Shown piece after piece: positions 15,780 through 22,985 of a stretch of DNA of 33,847 nucleotides; position 1 is the first letter of the stretch; every line of letters starts with the position of its first letter. Source of the DNA: a virus; IMG/VR virus record IMGVR_UViG_3300035698_007153, positions 1 to 33,847 of that record; one strand, 5' to 3'. A program made the position numbers and the translations under genes. Below the pieces are notes generated by a model. It ran no database searches. It was given only the letters and a program-made list of their open reading frames with translations, and was not told the DNA's origin.

Positions 15780-16458
15780 CCCAATCAAGTACAAAGGAAT
15801 AATCCACTGGTGCTTCATCAAGCTCTGGCGTGGGCACATCCCTGACGACGTCAAGGCCGAGCTTGTCCAGGATGTAATGGTTCTGATCGTGCGGCACGGC
15901 TACCCCAATGCCAAGCAGGCACAGTTCGCTGATAGCACATGGGTCTATCGCATCTGCCAGAACGCCATGACCACTCGGAAACAGAAGCTGGCTTCGCATT
16001 GGCACAGAAGTGTGGACAGGGTCGAAGATATCAACGCAGTGGGTCACCCGGATAGCACGTTCGATGCCTCGGGACTTACTGGCCCAGAGCAGGAAATTTA
16101 TGTCGATGAAATGATAGCACGATTGGATGAGGTCGGTAAAGACTCGTTTGGAGTGCCTGGGATGCTCGGTACGGTACTTCGAATGAGGATGGGTGGCTTT
16201 ACTGGCCAGGAGACTGCGGAGGCTCTGGGGGTCTCCCAGGCCTCCGTAGCAAGGGCTCTCAGGTTTGCTCAGAGCCAGTGGCTTTCTCTTTCAGGAGAAA
16301 AGCGGCGTGTCCGCAGATCGAAAAGAGTTCACGTCGTGAAAACCGACCAAGCTGTGCCGTCATGTAGGCCGAACGTGCCCACTGACGCAGGCCCTTCTCA
16401 GTCTCGTCTTCGAGGTCAGCGAGGAAGAAGCCCATCTCTTCTGACATCTTCCCCTTGA
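15763..16458 (+). CDS. Sigma-70-family-like transcription factor, copy 2
   Basis: 231 residues from ATG at 15763, with GAGGAG upstream. Residues about 10-80 resemble sigma region 2 (IPDDVKAELVQDVMVLIVRH, DSTWVYRICQNAMTTRKQKL), and residues about 130-172 region 4 (LGTVLRMRMGGFTGQETAEA then LGVSQASVARALRFAQSQWL), a clear helix-turn-helix. The remaining 55-60 residues are Arg/Ser/Pro-rich and lie antisense to the leftward gene 16259-16495, so they look like an unconserved read-through tail. It is diverged from the sigma-like protein at 14800 rather than a recent copy. Expected to bind host core polymerase. Confidence 0.7.
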   Translation: MTSDANPIKYKGIIHWCFIKLWRGHIPDDVKAELVQDVMVLIVRHGYPNAKQAQFADSTWVYRICQNAMTTRKQKLASHWHRSVDRVEDINAVGHPDSTFDASGLTGPEQEIYVDEMIARLDEVGKDSFGVPGMLGTVLRMRMGGFTGQETAEALGVSQASVARALRFAQSQWLSLSGEKRRVRRSKRVHVVKTDQAVPSCRPNVPTDAGPSQSRLRGQRGRSPSLLTSSP

Positions 16459-16495
16459 ACCTCTCGACCTGGACTATTACTGGAGTCTTGATCAT
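16259..16495 (-). CDS. Small protein overlapping the 3-prime end of a sigma-like gene, unknown function
   Basis: 78 residues, ATG overlapping the ORF6N gene stop as ATGA, which argues for a real coupled gene. Sequence (VIVQVERFKGKMSEEMGFFL, KGLRQWARSAYMTAQLGRFS, ELFSICGHAAFLLKEKA) is amphipathic and protein-like; no family recognised. Its last 200 bases are antisense to the C-terminal coding part of the sigma-like gene, making a convergent overlap. Confidence 0.6.
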   Translation of the reverse strand: MIKTPVIVQVERFKGKMSEEMGFFLADLEDETEKGLRQWARSAYMTAQLGRFSRRELFSICGHAAFLLKEKATGSEQT

Positions 16496-16809
16496 ACCGA
16501 AACGTCAGACACCTTAGTGGCAGTTACAGATTTGAGGACTCCTGAGAGAGCGAGGGCACCTTGTTCCGTGTAGACCCACGGTAAGTTGTTGATTTGTAAG
16601 GCTATCACATTTTGTGATCTCATGCCATCCAACTCTTTTCGTGTGAGCGGGAACCTCTCTTGGTTCCTGGACACAGCTTGGTTCCTTGACACAGCTTGGT
16701 TAATAGCCCTCGACTCCACCTCATACAGTTTGGCCAGATCTCCGGCAAGCATCACCTGGGTGCCTCGAACGCTGTGGATCATCGTTCCGATTGCTTGTAG
16801 CTCATTCAT
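16492..16809 (-). CDS. ORF6N-domain protein, short, with internal hexapeptide duplication
   Basis: 105 residues matching the ORF6N domain of phage proteins: IHSVRGTQVMLAGDLAKLYE then VESRAINQAV, ERFPLTRKELDGMRSQNV, and LPWVYTEQGALALSGVLKS. ORF6N is found at the N-terminus of many phage and prophage DNA-binding/antirepressor-type proteins, usually followed by another domain (KilA-C-like, for example). Here the protein stops just after the ORF6N core, so it consists of little else. Residues 39-44 and 45-50 are an exact repeat of AVSRNQ in the helix that is normally a single R-N-x-x-R-F segment. Role inferred: regulatory, DNA-binding. Confidence 0.8.
   Translation of the reverse strand: MNELQAIGTMIHSVRGTQVMLAGDLAKLYEVESRAINQAVSRNQAVSRNQERFPLTRKELDGMRSQNVIALQINNLPWVYTEQGALALSGVLKSVTATKVSDVSV
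16660..16695 (-). repeat. 18-bp tandem duplication inside the ORF6N gene
   Basis: Two adjacent 18-base copies (16660-16677 and 16678-16695) differ at one base and encode AVSRNQ twice. The frame is kept. The near-identity points to a recent slippage or duplication event. Confidence 0.85.
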
Positions 16810-16839
16810 TTCAAACCTCCAGGGTCAGTGTTGATTTGG

Positions 16840-17331
16840 CTACTTGAAAAACTCTTTGTAAGTGAGCGCACCAGACTTCTCAATCTTTTCTCTAAGTATC
16901 TGATCTTCCTCTTCACGCAGCCTCTTAGCCTTGCGTTGCTTGTTATGGGCCAGGGCCTCGTTCTCTTCACTCCTGCCATTGATCAGGTGCTGGGAGAAAC
17001 GCCGGATGCTATCGAGCTGATCCTGTCTCCACTTGTTCCCGGCTTTACGCCAGAGCGGCCAAGTAAGTTCACGTACCTTCTCAAAGACTTCGGCCTCTTG
17101 GTTATCCAGGCAATGCTGTACAAGGGTCCCGATAGGTAGTCCATCTCTCGGTGGCCATGCTATCCATTTGGAGGCTATCTCGAAGAGGCTATTCCGGTCA
17201 ATAGCTGTGAGCTTCTGTTCCCAGGGTATGCTCTTGGACATCACAGGCCTCGGGTGGTATTTGTCTTCCATCGCTAATATCCTATCGGCTTGCCGCTCGA
17301 AGACCTTTTTGAATAATGATTGGAAGCTCAT
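16840..17331 (-). CDS. Helical charged protein, unknown function
   Basis: 163 residues, ATG overlapping the upstream gene's stop as ATGA. N-terminus basic (MSFQSLFKKVFERQADRILA), a Trp-rich centre (ASKWIAWPPRDGLP, RELTWPLWRKAGNKWRQDQL) and a long, highly charged C-terminal helix (HNKQRKAKRLREEEDQILRE). No recognised family. The basic helical tail would suit nucleic-acid or protein contacts. It is the third gene of the leftward operon from the promoter at 18146-18174. Confidence 0.55.
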   Translation of the reverse strand: MSFQSLFKKVFERQADRILAMEDKYHPRPVMSKSIPWEQKLTAIDRNSLFEIASKWIAWPPRDGLPIGTLVQHCLDNQEAEVFEKVRELTWPLWRKAGNKWRQDQLDSIRRFSQHLINGRSEENEALAHNKQRKAKRLREEEDQILREKIEKSGALTYKEFFK

Positions 17332-17825
17332 ACGCCCTCCAATTCAGATTCAATTGATGGCCCACCGAACTGTTTATCCATTTGGTCAAACAAGCTGTTC
17401 TTTGGTTTGTTTGGCTCGAAGTCCGGTCTTAGGTAGACAGGGATGGGGTTATTCTTCCGTAGCCACACGACATAACCACCATTAAGCTTAGGACCAATCT
17501 TCGTGATTTTAGGTAGAGTCTGCTCATCCTTGTCACCAGACTCGAAGGAGATAACAGCCTGCATCTTAACAAGGCCACCTCTCAGTGCTTCAAAGTCAGG
17601 TAAGTCTTTCGGTGTGCCTACTTCTCTCCCGTACCAGGAACAGACGAACTCCCATAGTTGCTTCGAACCAAGGTCATAGCCATCAGAACGTAGCAGGAAT
17701 GCTTGACCACCCCTACGAGCAGAAGCTTGGAAGTAGAAGTAGATCTTCGTTTTTGTTTTGTTGAGCAGAGCAGCATAACAGACAAACGGGCGGTCATCAT
17801 TGAAAATTGACATTGCATGAGTCAT
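17328..17825 (-). CDS. Unknown protein, weak resemblance to phage single-strand-binding-type proteins
   Basis: 165 residues from ATG at 17825; a second ATG at 17813 is possible and neither has a strong Shine-Dalgarno. The order of strand-rich N-terminus (YAALLNKTKTKIYFYFQ), a middle helix (SKQLWEFVCSWYGREVG), a short strand (LVKMQAVISFESGDKDE) and a KITKIGPKL stretch, then a Pro/acidic C-terminus, vaguely recalls phage OB-fold single-strand-binding proteins (DUF669-type). This is only an impression; if right it would be the sole replication-associated gene in the window. It is coupled to the next gene by ATGA. Confidence 0.5.
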   Translation of the reverse strand: MTHAMSIFNDDRPFVCYAALLNKTKTKIYFYFQASARRGGQAFLLRSDGYDLGSKQLWEFVCSWYGREVGTPKDLPDFEALRGGLVKMQAVISFESGDKDEQTLPKITKIGPKLNGGYVVWLRKNNPIPVYLRPDFEPNKPKNSLFDQMDKQFGGPSIESELEGV

Positions 17826-17857
17826 ATCGTTTTGGTATCTTTCAAGGGCATGAGTTC

Positions 17858-17897
17858 AGGGTGGTATCCTCCGGCAAGAGGTATCACCCTATTTTTT
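17858..17897 (+). terminator. Rightward intrinsic terminator opposite the leftward operon
   Basis: Arms 17858-17868 (AGGGTGGTATC) and 17880-17890 (GGTATCACCCT) pair over 11 bp including two G-U pairs, with an 11-base loop, followed by A and six T (17892-17897). The T-run is on the + strand, so it would stop rightward transcription although all nearby genes run leftward. Confidence 0.5.
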
Positions 17898-17900
17898 GAG

Positions 17901-18104
17901 CTAAATGTTGGCCATAGTACCGCCAGAGTAAGGCACACTCTTACGTTCTTTACGGGCAGCCTCATTAGCTTTTCTGTCCTTGTAGTACCGAATAAGAATC
18001 TCTTTGATAGTGCCTGACAAGGATTCATTCAACTTTTTCTGGTCCTTCTCAATATCCATAGCAATCTCCAAAGGAACCTGAGCACTCACAGTAACCATCA
18101 TCAC
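17901..18104 (-). CDS. Small ribbon-helix-helix-like DNA-binding protein, first gene of the leftward operon
   Basis: 67 residues, ATG at 18104 with GAGGAG six bases upstream. The N-terminal strand MMVTVSAQVPLEIAMDIEKD and following helix LNESLSGTIKEILIRYYKDR fit the RHH pattern of CopG/Arc-like regulators. The tail (ANEAARKERKSVPYSGGTMA) is basic then flexible. It lies directly downstream of the near-consensus promoter at 18146-18174 and may bind the neighbouring repeats or autoregulate the promoter (inference). A 75-base gap containing a rightward terminator separates it from the next leftward gene. Confidence 0.6.
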   Translation of the reverse strand: MMMVTVSAQVPLEIAMDIEKDQKKLNESLSGTIKEILIRYYKDRKANEAARKERKSVPYSGGTMANI

Positions 18105-18145
18105 AATCTCCTCAGTAAATGTTATCCAATAAATCTAATACCTAT

Positions 18146-18174
18146 AAGATAACACAATATCTGGCCACTGTCAA
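18146..18174 (-). promoter_or_regulatory. Near-consensus sigma70-type promoter, leftward
   Basis: Read leftward: TTGACA (18169-18174, perfect -35), exactly 17 bases, then TATCTT (18146-18151). About 40 bases lie between the -10 and the ATG at 18104. It should drive the leftward operon 18104-16259 using the host's primary sigma factor, that is, early expression (inference). Confidence 0.7.
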
Positions 18175-18189
18175 CCCCTAAATGCAACA

Positions 18190-18252
18190 ATAACTCATAC
18201 CCTATCCAACATAACTCATACCCTATCCAACATAACTCATACCCTATCCAAC
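18190..18252. repeat. Three perfect tandem 21-bp direct repeats (iteron-like)
   Basis: Identical units at 18190-18210, 18211-18231 and 18232-18252, each containing ATAACTCATACCC and CTATCCAAC. A 21-bp period is two helical turns, so bound proteins would stack on one face. Placed between the divergent leftward promoter and the terminase genes, they could be an origin iteron set, a packaging site, or operators. Confidence 0.8.
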
Positions 18253-18292
18253 AGAAAACGGACGGAAGTTTAAGGAAAACGAAGGAATAGTG

Positions 18293-18397
18293 TAAGATTC
18301 AGTACAAGAATCCTATAAGATTCAGTACATGATTACTGTACAGTATACTATACATGAATCTTGTACAGGATTTACGTTAGACTCTTGTACAGGATTT
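18293..18397. repeat. Cluster of paired direct repeats and small palindromes
   Basis: TAAGATTCAGTACA occurs at 18293-18306 and 18316-18329 (23-bp spacing). TCTTGTACAGGATTT occurs at 18359-18373 and 18383-18397 (24-bp spacing). Between them lie the perfect palindrome ACTGTACAGT (18335-18344) and AGTATACT (18342-18349). All share a GTAC core, arranged roughly symmetrically around the central palindrome, which suggests a compound protein-binding site. Confidence 0.65.
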
Positions 18398-18425
18398 TAT
18401 AAGAATCTCGTTCGTTTCCAATAAT

Positions 18426-18582
18426 CCTCCTTCCTTTCAGAGTGCTTCGCACGGAATACCCAGGAGAAGGCCTGAAAGCCGGAGGAGGAAGACCCTTGAA
18501 TGAACTAATCCACCTGGGATCGTTATAATGGACTGGAGGCTTTGTCTGGAACAAAGTCTTGAATGGAGATCCTTGAAGGATC
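18426..18582 (+). other. Hairpin-rich leader before the terminase genes (candidate pac/cos or regulatory RNA)
   Basis: Inverted repeats in sequence: CTTTCAG (18434-18440) with CTGAAAG (18472-18478), flanked by CCTCC and GGAGG tracts; a small hairpin GTGCTTCGCAC at 18442-18452; CTTTGT/ACAAAG (18540-18545 and 18551-18556); and GATCCTTGAAGGATC (18568-18582). A perfect TATAAT at 18524-18529 could be a -10 box, but no good -35 lies 17 bases upstream. Such structure just before terS is where many phages carry the packaging-initiation site. Confidence 0.4.
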
Positions 18583-18613
18583 AATCTTGTCAGTTCAACC
18601 CTGGAGGTGCTTA

Positions 18614-19120
18614 ATGGCCAAGGAGCCTATTGTGAAACTATCACCTAAACGTGAGCAATTTGCTCAGCATTATGCGACTACCCTTGATGGGACAGAGTCA
18701 GCTCGTAGAGCAGGATACAGCCCTAAGAGCTGTGACTCACAAGGATCTCAGCTTCTAAGTTATCCTAAGATCGCAAAAAGAATCCAGCAGCTCTTGCAGG
18801 ATACCGGTGATAGAAACCTCAAGTTAAAAGCCAAAGTCCTCAACCTACTTGATGAAGCAATCTCATTCAATCCTATCGGCTTGATCGATAAGGACGGGAT
18901 CATATCTGATTTCCGGAAACTACCTGGTACACTGATCACAGGGATCAAGCCTACCAGGAATGGGACTCAGGCTATCATGTTCTCGAAGGAGAAGGCATTG
19001 GAGTTGCTTGGTAAGCACCTCGGGATGTTCACTGACAAGGTTGATTTGACCAGCGCAGGTGAGAAACTCCAGACTGCTCCTATCAGTGTGGTGTTCGAGG
19101 AAGTCCGGAAGGATGGGTGA
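18614..19120 (+). CDS. terS: Terminase small subunit
   Basis: 168 residues from ATG at 18614 with GGAGG six bases upstream (an in-frame earlier start at 18563 lacks this). Residues 10-60 (LSPKREQFAQHYATTLDGTE, SARRAGYSPKSCDSQGSQLL, YPKIAKRIQQL) are the DNA-binding helix-turn-helix of the Terminase_2 family, and the rest contains the helical oligomerisation region (KAKVLNLLDEAISFNP, KEKALELLGKHLGMF). It recognises the packaging site and recruits the large subunit. Length is normal for the family. The stop lies 8 bases inside the terL start, so the two are co-translated. The repeat-rich DNA immediately upstream is its likely target. Confidence 0.9.
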   Translation: MAKEPIVKLSPKREQFAQHYATTLDGTESARRAGYSPKSCDSQGSQLLSYPKIAKRIQQLLQDTGDRNLKLKAKVLNLLDEAISFNPIGLIDKDGIISDFRKLPGTLITGIKPTRNGTQAIMFSKEKALELLGKHLGMFTDKVDLTSAGEKLQTAPISVVFEEVRKDG

Positions 19121-20318
19121 TGTAAGGCTACAGATATCCCCAAAGCAGAGACAGTTCCTGGAAAGCACAGCGAAGGGGACTATCTACCGTGGAGGAATCG
19201 GGAGTGGTAAGACAAGGGTCATGTGCTACAAGTCGATCCTGGGGGCTCTGAGGGGCCGTAGATCGGCAATCATATCCCACTCTTATCCGATGCTGAGGGA
19301 TGTGGTCCTTGCGACCATGATAGAGGTGCTGCCGCTATACGGGTTGGAAGAGGGTAGAGACTTTACTCTGAACAAGTCCGAGATGATTGTCTCGGTACGT
19401 GGGAGCCAGATCTTGCTGCGATCAGGGGATAACCCTGGGAGTTTGAGAGGGCTGAACTTAGATGACTTTTACATTGACGAAGCCCGGGAGTTCAAGGATG
19501 ACGCAATCTTCCTCATCATGCTGGGACGTATTAGGGAGTCTGCTGACGCCCAGTGGTTCATCGTTAGTAGCCCAGCAGGTAAAAACTGGGTACACAAGCT
19601 TAGCGAGAGTGATCCTGAGGGGATCAAACTCATTATCCAGAAGACGGCTGAGAACCCGTTCCTGCCAGATGGGTATATCGCAGAGCTCCGGAAGAGGTAC
19701 ACGACACAGTTCGCAGCACAAGAACTTGACGCGGACATTGTAGAGGCAGTCGGAGGGATACTTAATGGAACATGGTTTAGAAGAATCAACTTTGTACAAC
19801 CTGGTAAAGGCGCTCGCTTCTGGGATGTGGCAGTTTCTATCAAGACTCATGCTGACTATTCTGTTGGTGCCTGTTGTTCTTACGGGTTCACTGCTCCTGG
19901 CATTTTCTGTATTCACGATATTGTTCGTGGCCGGTTTGAGTATCCCGATCTTCGGAAAGAGATTGTCAAGGCAGCTCTCGTTGATGGCAGAGGCGTTCAG
20001 ATTGGCCTCGAAGAAGCAGGCCAGCAAAGAGGATTCATCGACGACCTCAAACGACTCGACGACCTTAGGCCCTATACAATTCGAGCACTTAAGCCCAGGG
20101 GAGATAAACTTAACAGGTGTTTACCGTGGGGAGCACGGGCTGAATTAGGGCAGGTGTCTTACTGTGACGGAACCTGGAACCAGGACTTCCTTGATGAGTG
20201 CAATGCCTTCACAGCGGATGATAGCCACCTACACGATGACCAGGTGGACGCGGTATCAGGAGCATACGAGATGCTTGTTAAACCGAGTAAGGCGATAGGT
20301 AGACGAATAGTTTTTTGA
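19113..20318 (+). CDS. terL: Terminase large subunit (ATPase/nuclease)
   Basis: 401 residues from ATG at 19113, overlapping terS by 8 bases. The N-terminal ATPase has the Walker A GGIGSGKT at residues 27-34 and the Walker B/catalytic Glu in LDDFYIDEA (Asp122, Glu123), then the VSSPAGKNW coupling motif near 151. The C-terminal RNase H-like nuclease has acidic residues in WDVAVSIKTHADYS (Asp238), GLEEAG (300-301) and HDDQVDAVSG (Asp375, 376, 379). It cuts concatemeric DNA and powers packaging into the prohead through the portal encoded next. The length is slightly short but complete. Confidence 0.95.
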   Translation: MGDVRLQISPKQRQFLESTAKGTIYRGGIGSGKTRVMCYKSILGALRGRRSAIISHSYPMLRDVVLATMIEVLPLYGLEEGRDFTLNKSEMIVSVRGSQILLRSGDNPGSLRGLNLDDFYIDEAREFKDDAIFLIMLGRIRESADAQWFIVSSPAGKNWVHKLSESDPEGIKLIIQKTAENPFLPDGYIAELRKRYTTQFAAQELDADIVEAVGGILNGTWFRRINFVQPGKGARFWDVAVSIKTHADYSVGACCSYGFTAPGIFCIHDIVRGRFEYPDLRKEIVKAALVDGRGVQIGLEEAGQQRGFIDDLKRLDDLRPYTIRALKPRGDKLNRCLPWGARAELGQVSYCDGTWNQDFLDECNAFTADDSHLHDDQVDAVSGAYEMLVKPSKAIGRRIVF

Positions 20319-20346
20319 TGAAAAACACCCATATATGGAGGAAAAC

Positions 20347-21867
20347 ATGGCACAAGGCGAGAATAGTTTTGACGATGTGATTGCCGGAGCAAGGGGTGAC
20401 GCTAACACCGCTCACACGAAATCCTACACAGCGATCCAGTCTGAGAACGTCTATACGTTCCTGACCAACTGCTACGACGGCACTGGTGGGTTCCGGAACG
20501 GTAGATACCTGGTCCCACATTCAAGGGAGATGTTCTACGAGTCAAGGCGGCAGCTCTGCTACTACCGGAACTTCACGAAGCCTATCACACGGGCCATGTA
20601 TCAGCCGGTATTCACGGATCCTATCCCGAGACAGGTGAGCCCAAATTCATCCATATTTGGTAGCTTTTTGGATGACGTTGACAACCGTGGTACAGGGATC
20701 CAGGAGTTCATGGAGAACGCCATGCGCTTGTCCAGGCTCCACGGCGTGTCCTTTATCATCATGGAGAACTTCCCGGCAGATAAGATGCCCACTACGATTG
20801 GTCAGGCTAAGGAAGCCAGGATCTATCCATACCTCTACACCCAGCAGGCTCAGTCGGTAGATGACTTCGAGACTGATCGGTTCGGGAACATCGAGTGGAT
20901 AGCATTCTATGACTCAACCAAGAAGAATGGCAAGGGAGAGAAGGAAAAGCTCTACCGGATATGGACCAGAGATCAGTCCATCCTGGCCAAGAAGAAAAAG
21001 GATTCATCCAATCTTGAAGGGCTTGCCAAGTATGAGGTAATTCAGACCACTGACCATAACCTTGGTGTGACCCCGATAATCCCTGTGTACTCAGCCAAGC
21101 CTGATAACGCTCAGAACATCCTCCCGGACCCGCCTCTATATGATATAGCCCGTATCAACTGGGCCATCTTCAACAAGGACTCTGAATCACGAGATCTCGA
21201 ACGATCCCAGGGATTCTCAGTACTCGTGGTCCAGGATGACTCGGGTGGTGAGTTGACAGTCGGGTCGAACAACGTGATCTTCGTGCCAACCACCTCCAGC
21301 AATATGCCTCAGTACATCAGCCCTGACGCGAACATCTTGAAGGGTTTGGTTGAGAACTCAGAGAAGCTACGTGAGGATCTGTTCAGGATAGCCGAGCAGC
21401 TCGGGGTCTTTGGTACAGTTAAAGAAGCATCAGGAGTGGCCCTGGGCTATCGGTTCTTCGCACATGAGTCCGTCCTGAAGTACACCAGTTCAGTTGGATC
21501 AGAGACAGAGGACAAGATCGCTCTACTCTTCCAGTTGTACACTGGTACAGCTTTTACGTATGAGACAGAGTATCCGATGGAGTTCCAGGCAATTGACATG
21601 GGTGGTGAGGCAGATACCCTGGACAAGTTCCTGATGCAGGAATTGACCCCAGAAGCCAAGACTTTGGCTCTCCAGAAGTACACACGGCTCGTGCTTGGTG
21701 ACCAGGAACCAGATAAGGTAGCCAAGGCCGTGGACTCTTTCGAAGAGCGCCAGGATGAGATGATCCAGGCTGCAGCGGCAAAGGAAGAGGCTGAGGCAGC
21801 AGCGAGAGCAGAAGCATTAGCAGGCCCAGACGAAGAGGTGATAGTGACTCCTGGTGAGGAGGAGTAG
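20347..21867 (+). CDS. Portal protein
   Basis: 506 residues from ATG at 20347, preceded by GGAGGAAAAC (an upstream in-frame ATG at 20335 lies before the Shine-Dalgarno). It resembles phage portal proteins of the SPP1 gp6/DUF4055 type: an N-terminal region with Tyr/Arg-rich helices (FYESRRQLCYYRNFTKPITR), a middle NILPDPPLYDIARINWAIFN segment preceding the long stem helix, a NSEKLREDLFRIAEQLGVFG segment, and a charged Glu/Ala-rich C-terminal tail. Twelve copies form the DNA entry channel at the capsid vertex. It follows terL by 28 bases and ends in a TAGTG overlap with the head morphogenesis gene. Confidence 0.85.
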   Translation: MAQGENSFDDVIAGARGDANTAHTKSYTAIQSENVYTFLTNCYDGTGGFRNGRYLVPHSREMFYESRRQLCYYRNFTKPITRAMYQPVFTDPIPRQVSPNSSIFGSFLDDVDNRGTGIQEFMENAMRLSRLHGVSFIIMENFPADKMPTTIGQAKEARIYPYLYTQQAQSVDDFETDRFGNIEWIAFYDSTKKNGKGEKEKLYRIWTRDQSILAKKKKDSSNLEGLAKYEVIQTTDHNLGVTPIIPVYSAKPDNAQNILPDPPLYDIARINWAIFNKDSESRDLERSQGFSVLVVQDDSGGELTVGSNNVIFVPTTSSNMPQYISPDANILKGLVENSEKLREDLFRIAEQLGVFGTVKEASGVALGYRFFAHESVLKYTSSVGSETEDKIALLFQLYTGTAFTYETEYPMEFQAIDMGGEADTLDKFLMQELTPEAKTLALQKYTRLVLGDQEPDKVAKAVDSFEERQDEMIQAAAAKEEAEAAARAEALAGPDEEVIVTPGEEE

Positions 21868-22985
21868 TGCCAAAGAAGAATCCAGTCAGCCCCATAGCCG
21901 ATGATATAGATGGCCTAACAACCAGGTTGTCTGCTCAGGTAGTTACCCAGTACCGGAAGCTCCGGAAGAGTGGGTATGGGCCTGAGCGTGCCCTGGATGA
22001 GGCCTTCAAGCTGGTGGATTACCCCGGTGTACTGTCTACGAGCACCATGATCGGGGTGGAGGCTGCCTTGTTCAAGACAGCAGCCATCAAGATTGGGGAT
22101 CCAGTAGGGTTCCGGAAGTGGTACCTGAATAAGCACTGGAAGGGCCAGGACTTCACACTCAGCCAGACCGTACACCGCACCGGCACCAAGACTATTTCCG
22201 AGATCAAGTCAGCCATCAGGGTCCGTATGCGTGCTGGAAAGGCTTGGCAGTCAGTAGCCAGGGGTATCACTCAGGTTGGAGCAGATAAGGGTGCTCTCCC
22301 AAAGTATATGACAAGGATGTTGTCGGCCGGGAAGCGTGCAATGGCTGGGGATGTAGCTGCTATGGCTGAGTACCGTAAGACTGTGTTGGCAGCTCAGAGG
22401 CAGATAGGAAGATTGACCACGAGCAATGCATCGTCTGTACGGTTGTCCAAGGCCTACCAGAACCTGATCAGCAAGACAGCCCAATTGGATGCTGCCCAGA
22501 TGGCTAAAGCAGTCGACCGAGCCATACGAGCCAAGGTGAATTACAACTCCTCCCGGATTGCCCGCACGGAGCTCGCCCGAGCTTATGGGGTGGGTGAGGG
22601 TGAGAGGATAGCCGCTGATGAGGATGCAGTGGGCGTCCGGTGGGAGCTTTCTTCAGCCCATAAGATCTATGACATCTGTAATATCAATGTTGGAATTTAC
22701 CCAGTGGACCAGGTGCCGAGCTACCCAGCACACCAGCATTGTTTATGCCAGCTATCAACGGTCTATGATAAGTCCAAGGACACCAGGAAGGTATCAGACC
22801 CCAAGGCCAAGATTGCCAAGGCTACTGAGGAGGAGAGGGTGAAGTTGCTGGGGAAGAGGGGTGCTGCTTCCTTCAAAAGGAACCCTGATAATTACAAGAG
22901 GCACCTCCGGAATCGGCCAACTTACCAGTCATTATCGGGTAGGAATGGCATTCCAAAAAGGTTCATTGAGGTACCCGAACCTTAA
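21867..22985 (+). CDS. Head morphogenesis / minor capsid protein (SPP1 gp7 / Mu F-like)
   Basis: 372 residues starting at GTG 21867, which overlaps the portal stop TAG by one base; GAGGAG is 5-10 bases upstream. The C-terminal half carries the family signature: RIARTELARAYGVGEGERIA, WELSSAHKIYDICN with Cys, and PSYPAHQHCLCQL, as in SPP1 gp7/Mu gpF-like minor head proteins. The N-terminal half is helical. These proteins bind the portal and DNA inside the head and affect ejection. The stop TAA lies within the palindrome at 22981-23000, so the operon boundary begins here. Confidence 0.85.
   Translation: MPKKNPVSPIADDIDGLTTRLSAQVVTQYRKLRKSGYGPERALDEAFKLVDYPGVLSTSTMIGVEAALFKTAAIKIGDPVGFRKWYLNKHWKGQDFTLSQTVHRTGTKTISEIKSAIRVRMRAGKAWQSVARGITQVGADKGALPKYMTRMLSAGKRAMAGDVAAMAEYRKTVLAAQRQIGRLTTSNASSVRLSKAYQNLISKTAQLDAAQMAKAVDRAIRAKVNYNSSRIARTELARAYGVGEGERIAADEDAVGVRWELSSAHKIYDICNINVGIYPVDQVPSYPAHQHCLCQLSTVYDKSKDTRKVSDPKAKIAKATEEERVKLLGKRGAASFKRNPDNYKRHLRNRPTYQSLSGRNGIPKRFIEVPEP

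Noticed and set aside
15150-15854. Leftward 234-residue ORF opposite the sigma-like operon
   Set aside because: Antisense to two overlapping rightward genes with recognisable sigma domains; Cys/Leu/His-rich composition and no ribosome site.
17033-17485. Rightward 150-residue ORF opposite the leftward operon
   Set aside because: Shadow of two leftward genes joined by an ATGA overlap.
17822-18028. Leftward 68-residue ORF overlapping the small RHH-like gene
   Set aside because: Different frame over most of the RHH-like gene, which has the Shine-Dalgarno and promoter; the hairpin at 17858-17890 also falls inside it.
18190-18252. Possible CRISPR array from the three 21-bp repeats
   Set aside because: The repeats are directly adjacent with no spacers, and there are no cas genes.
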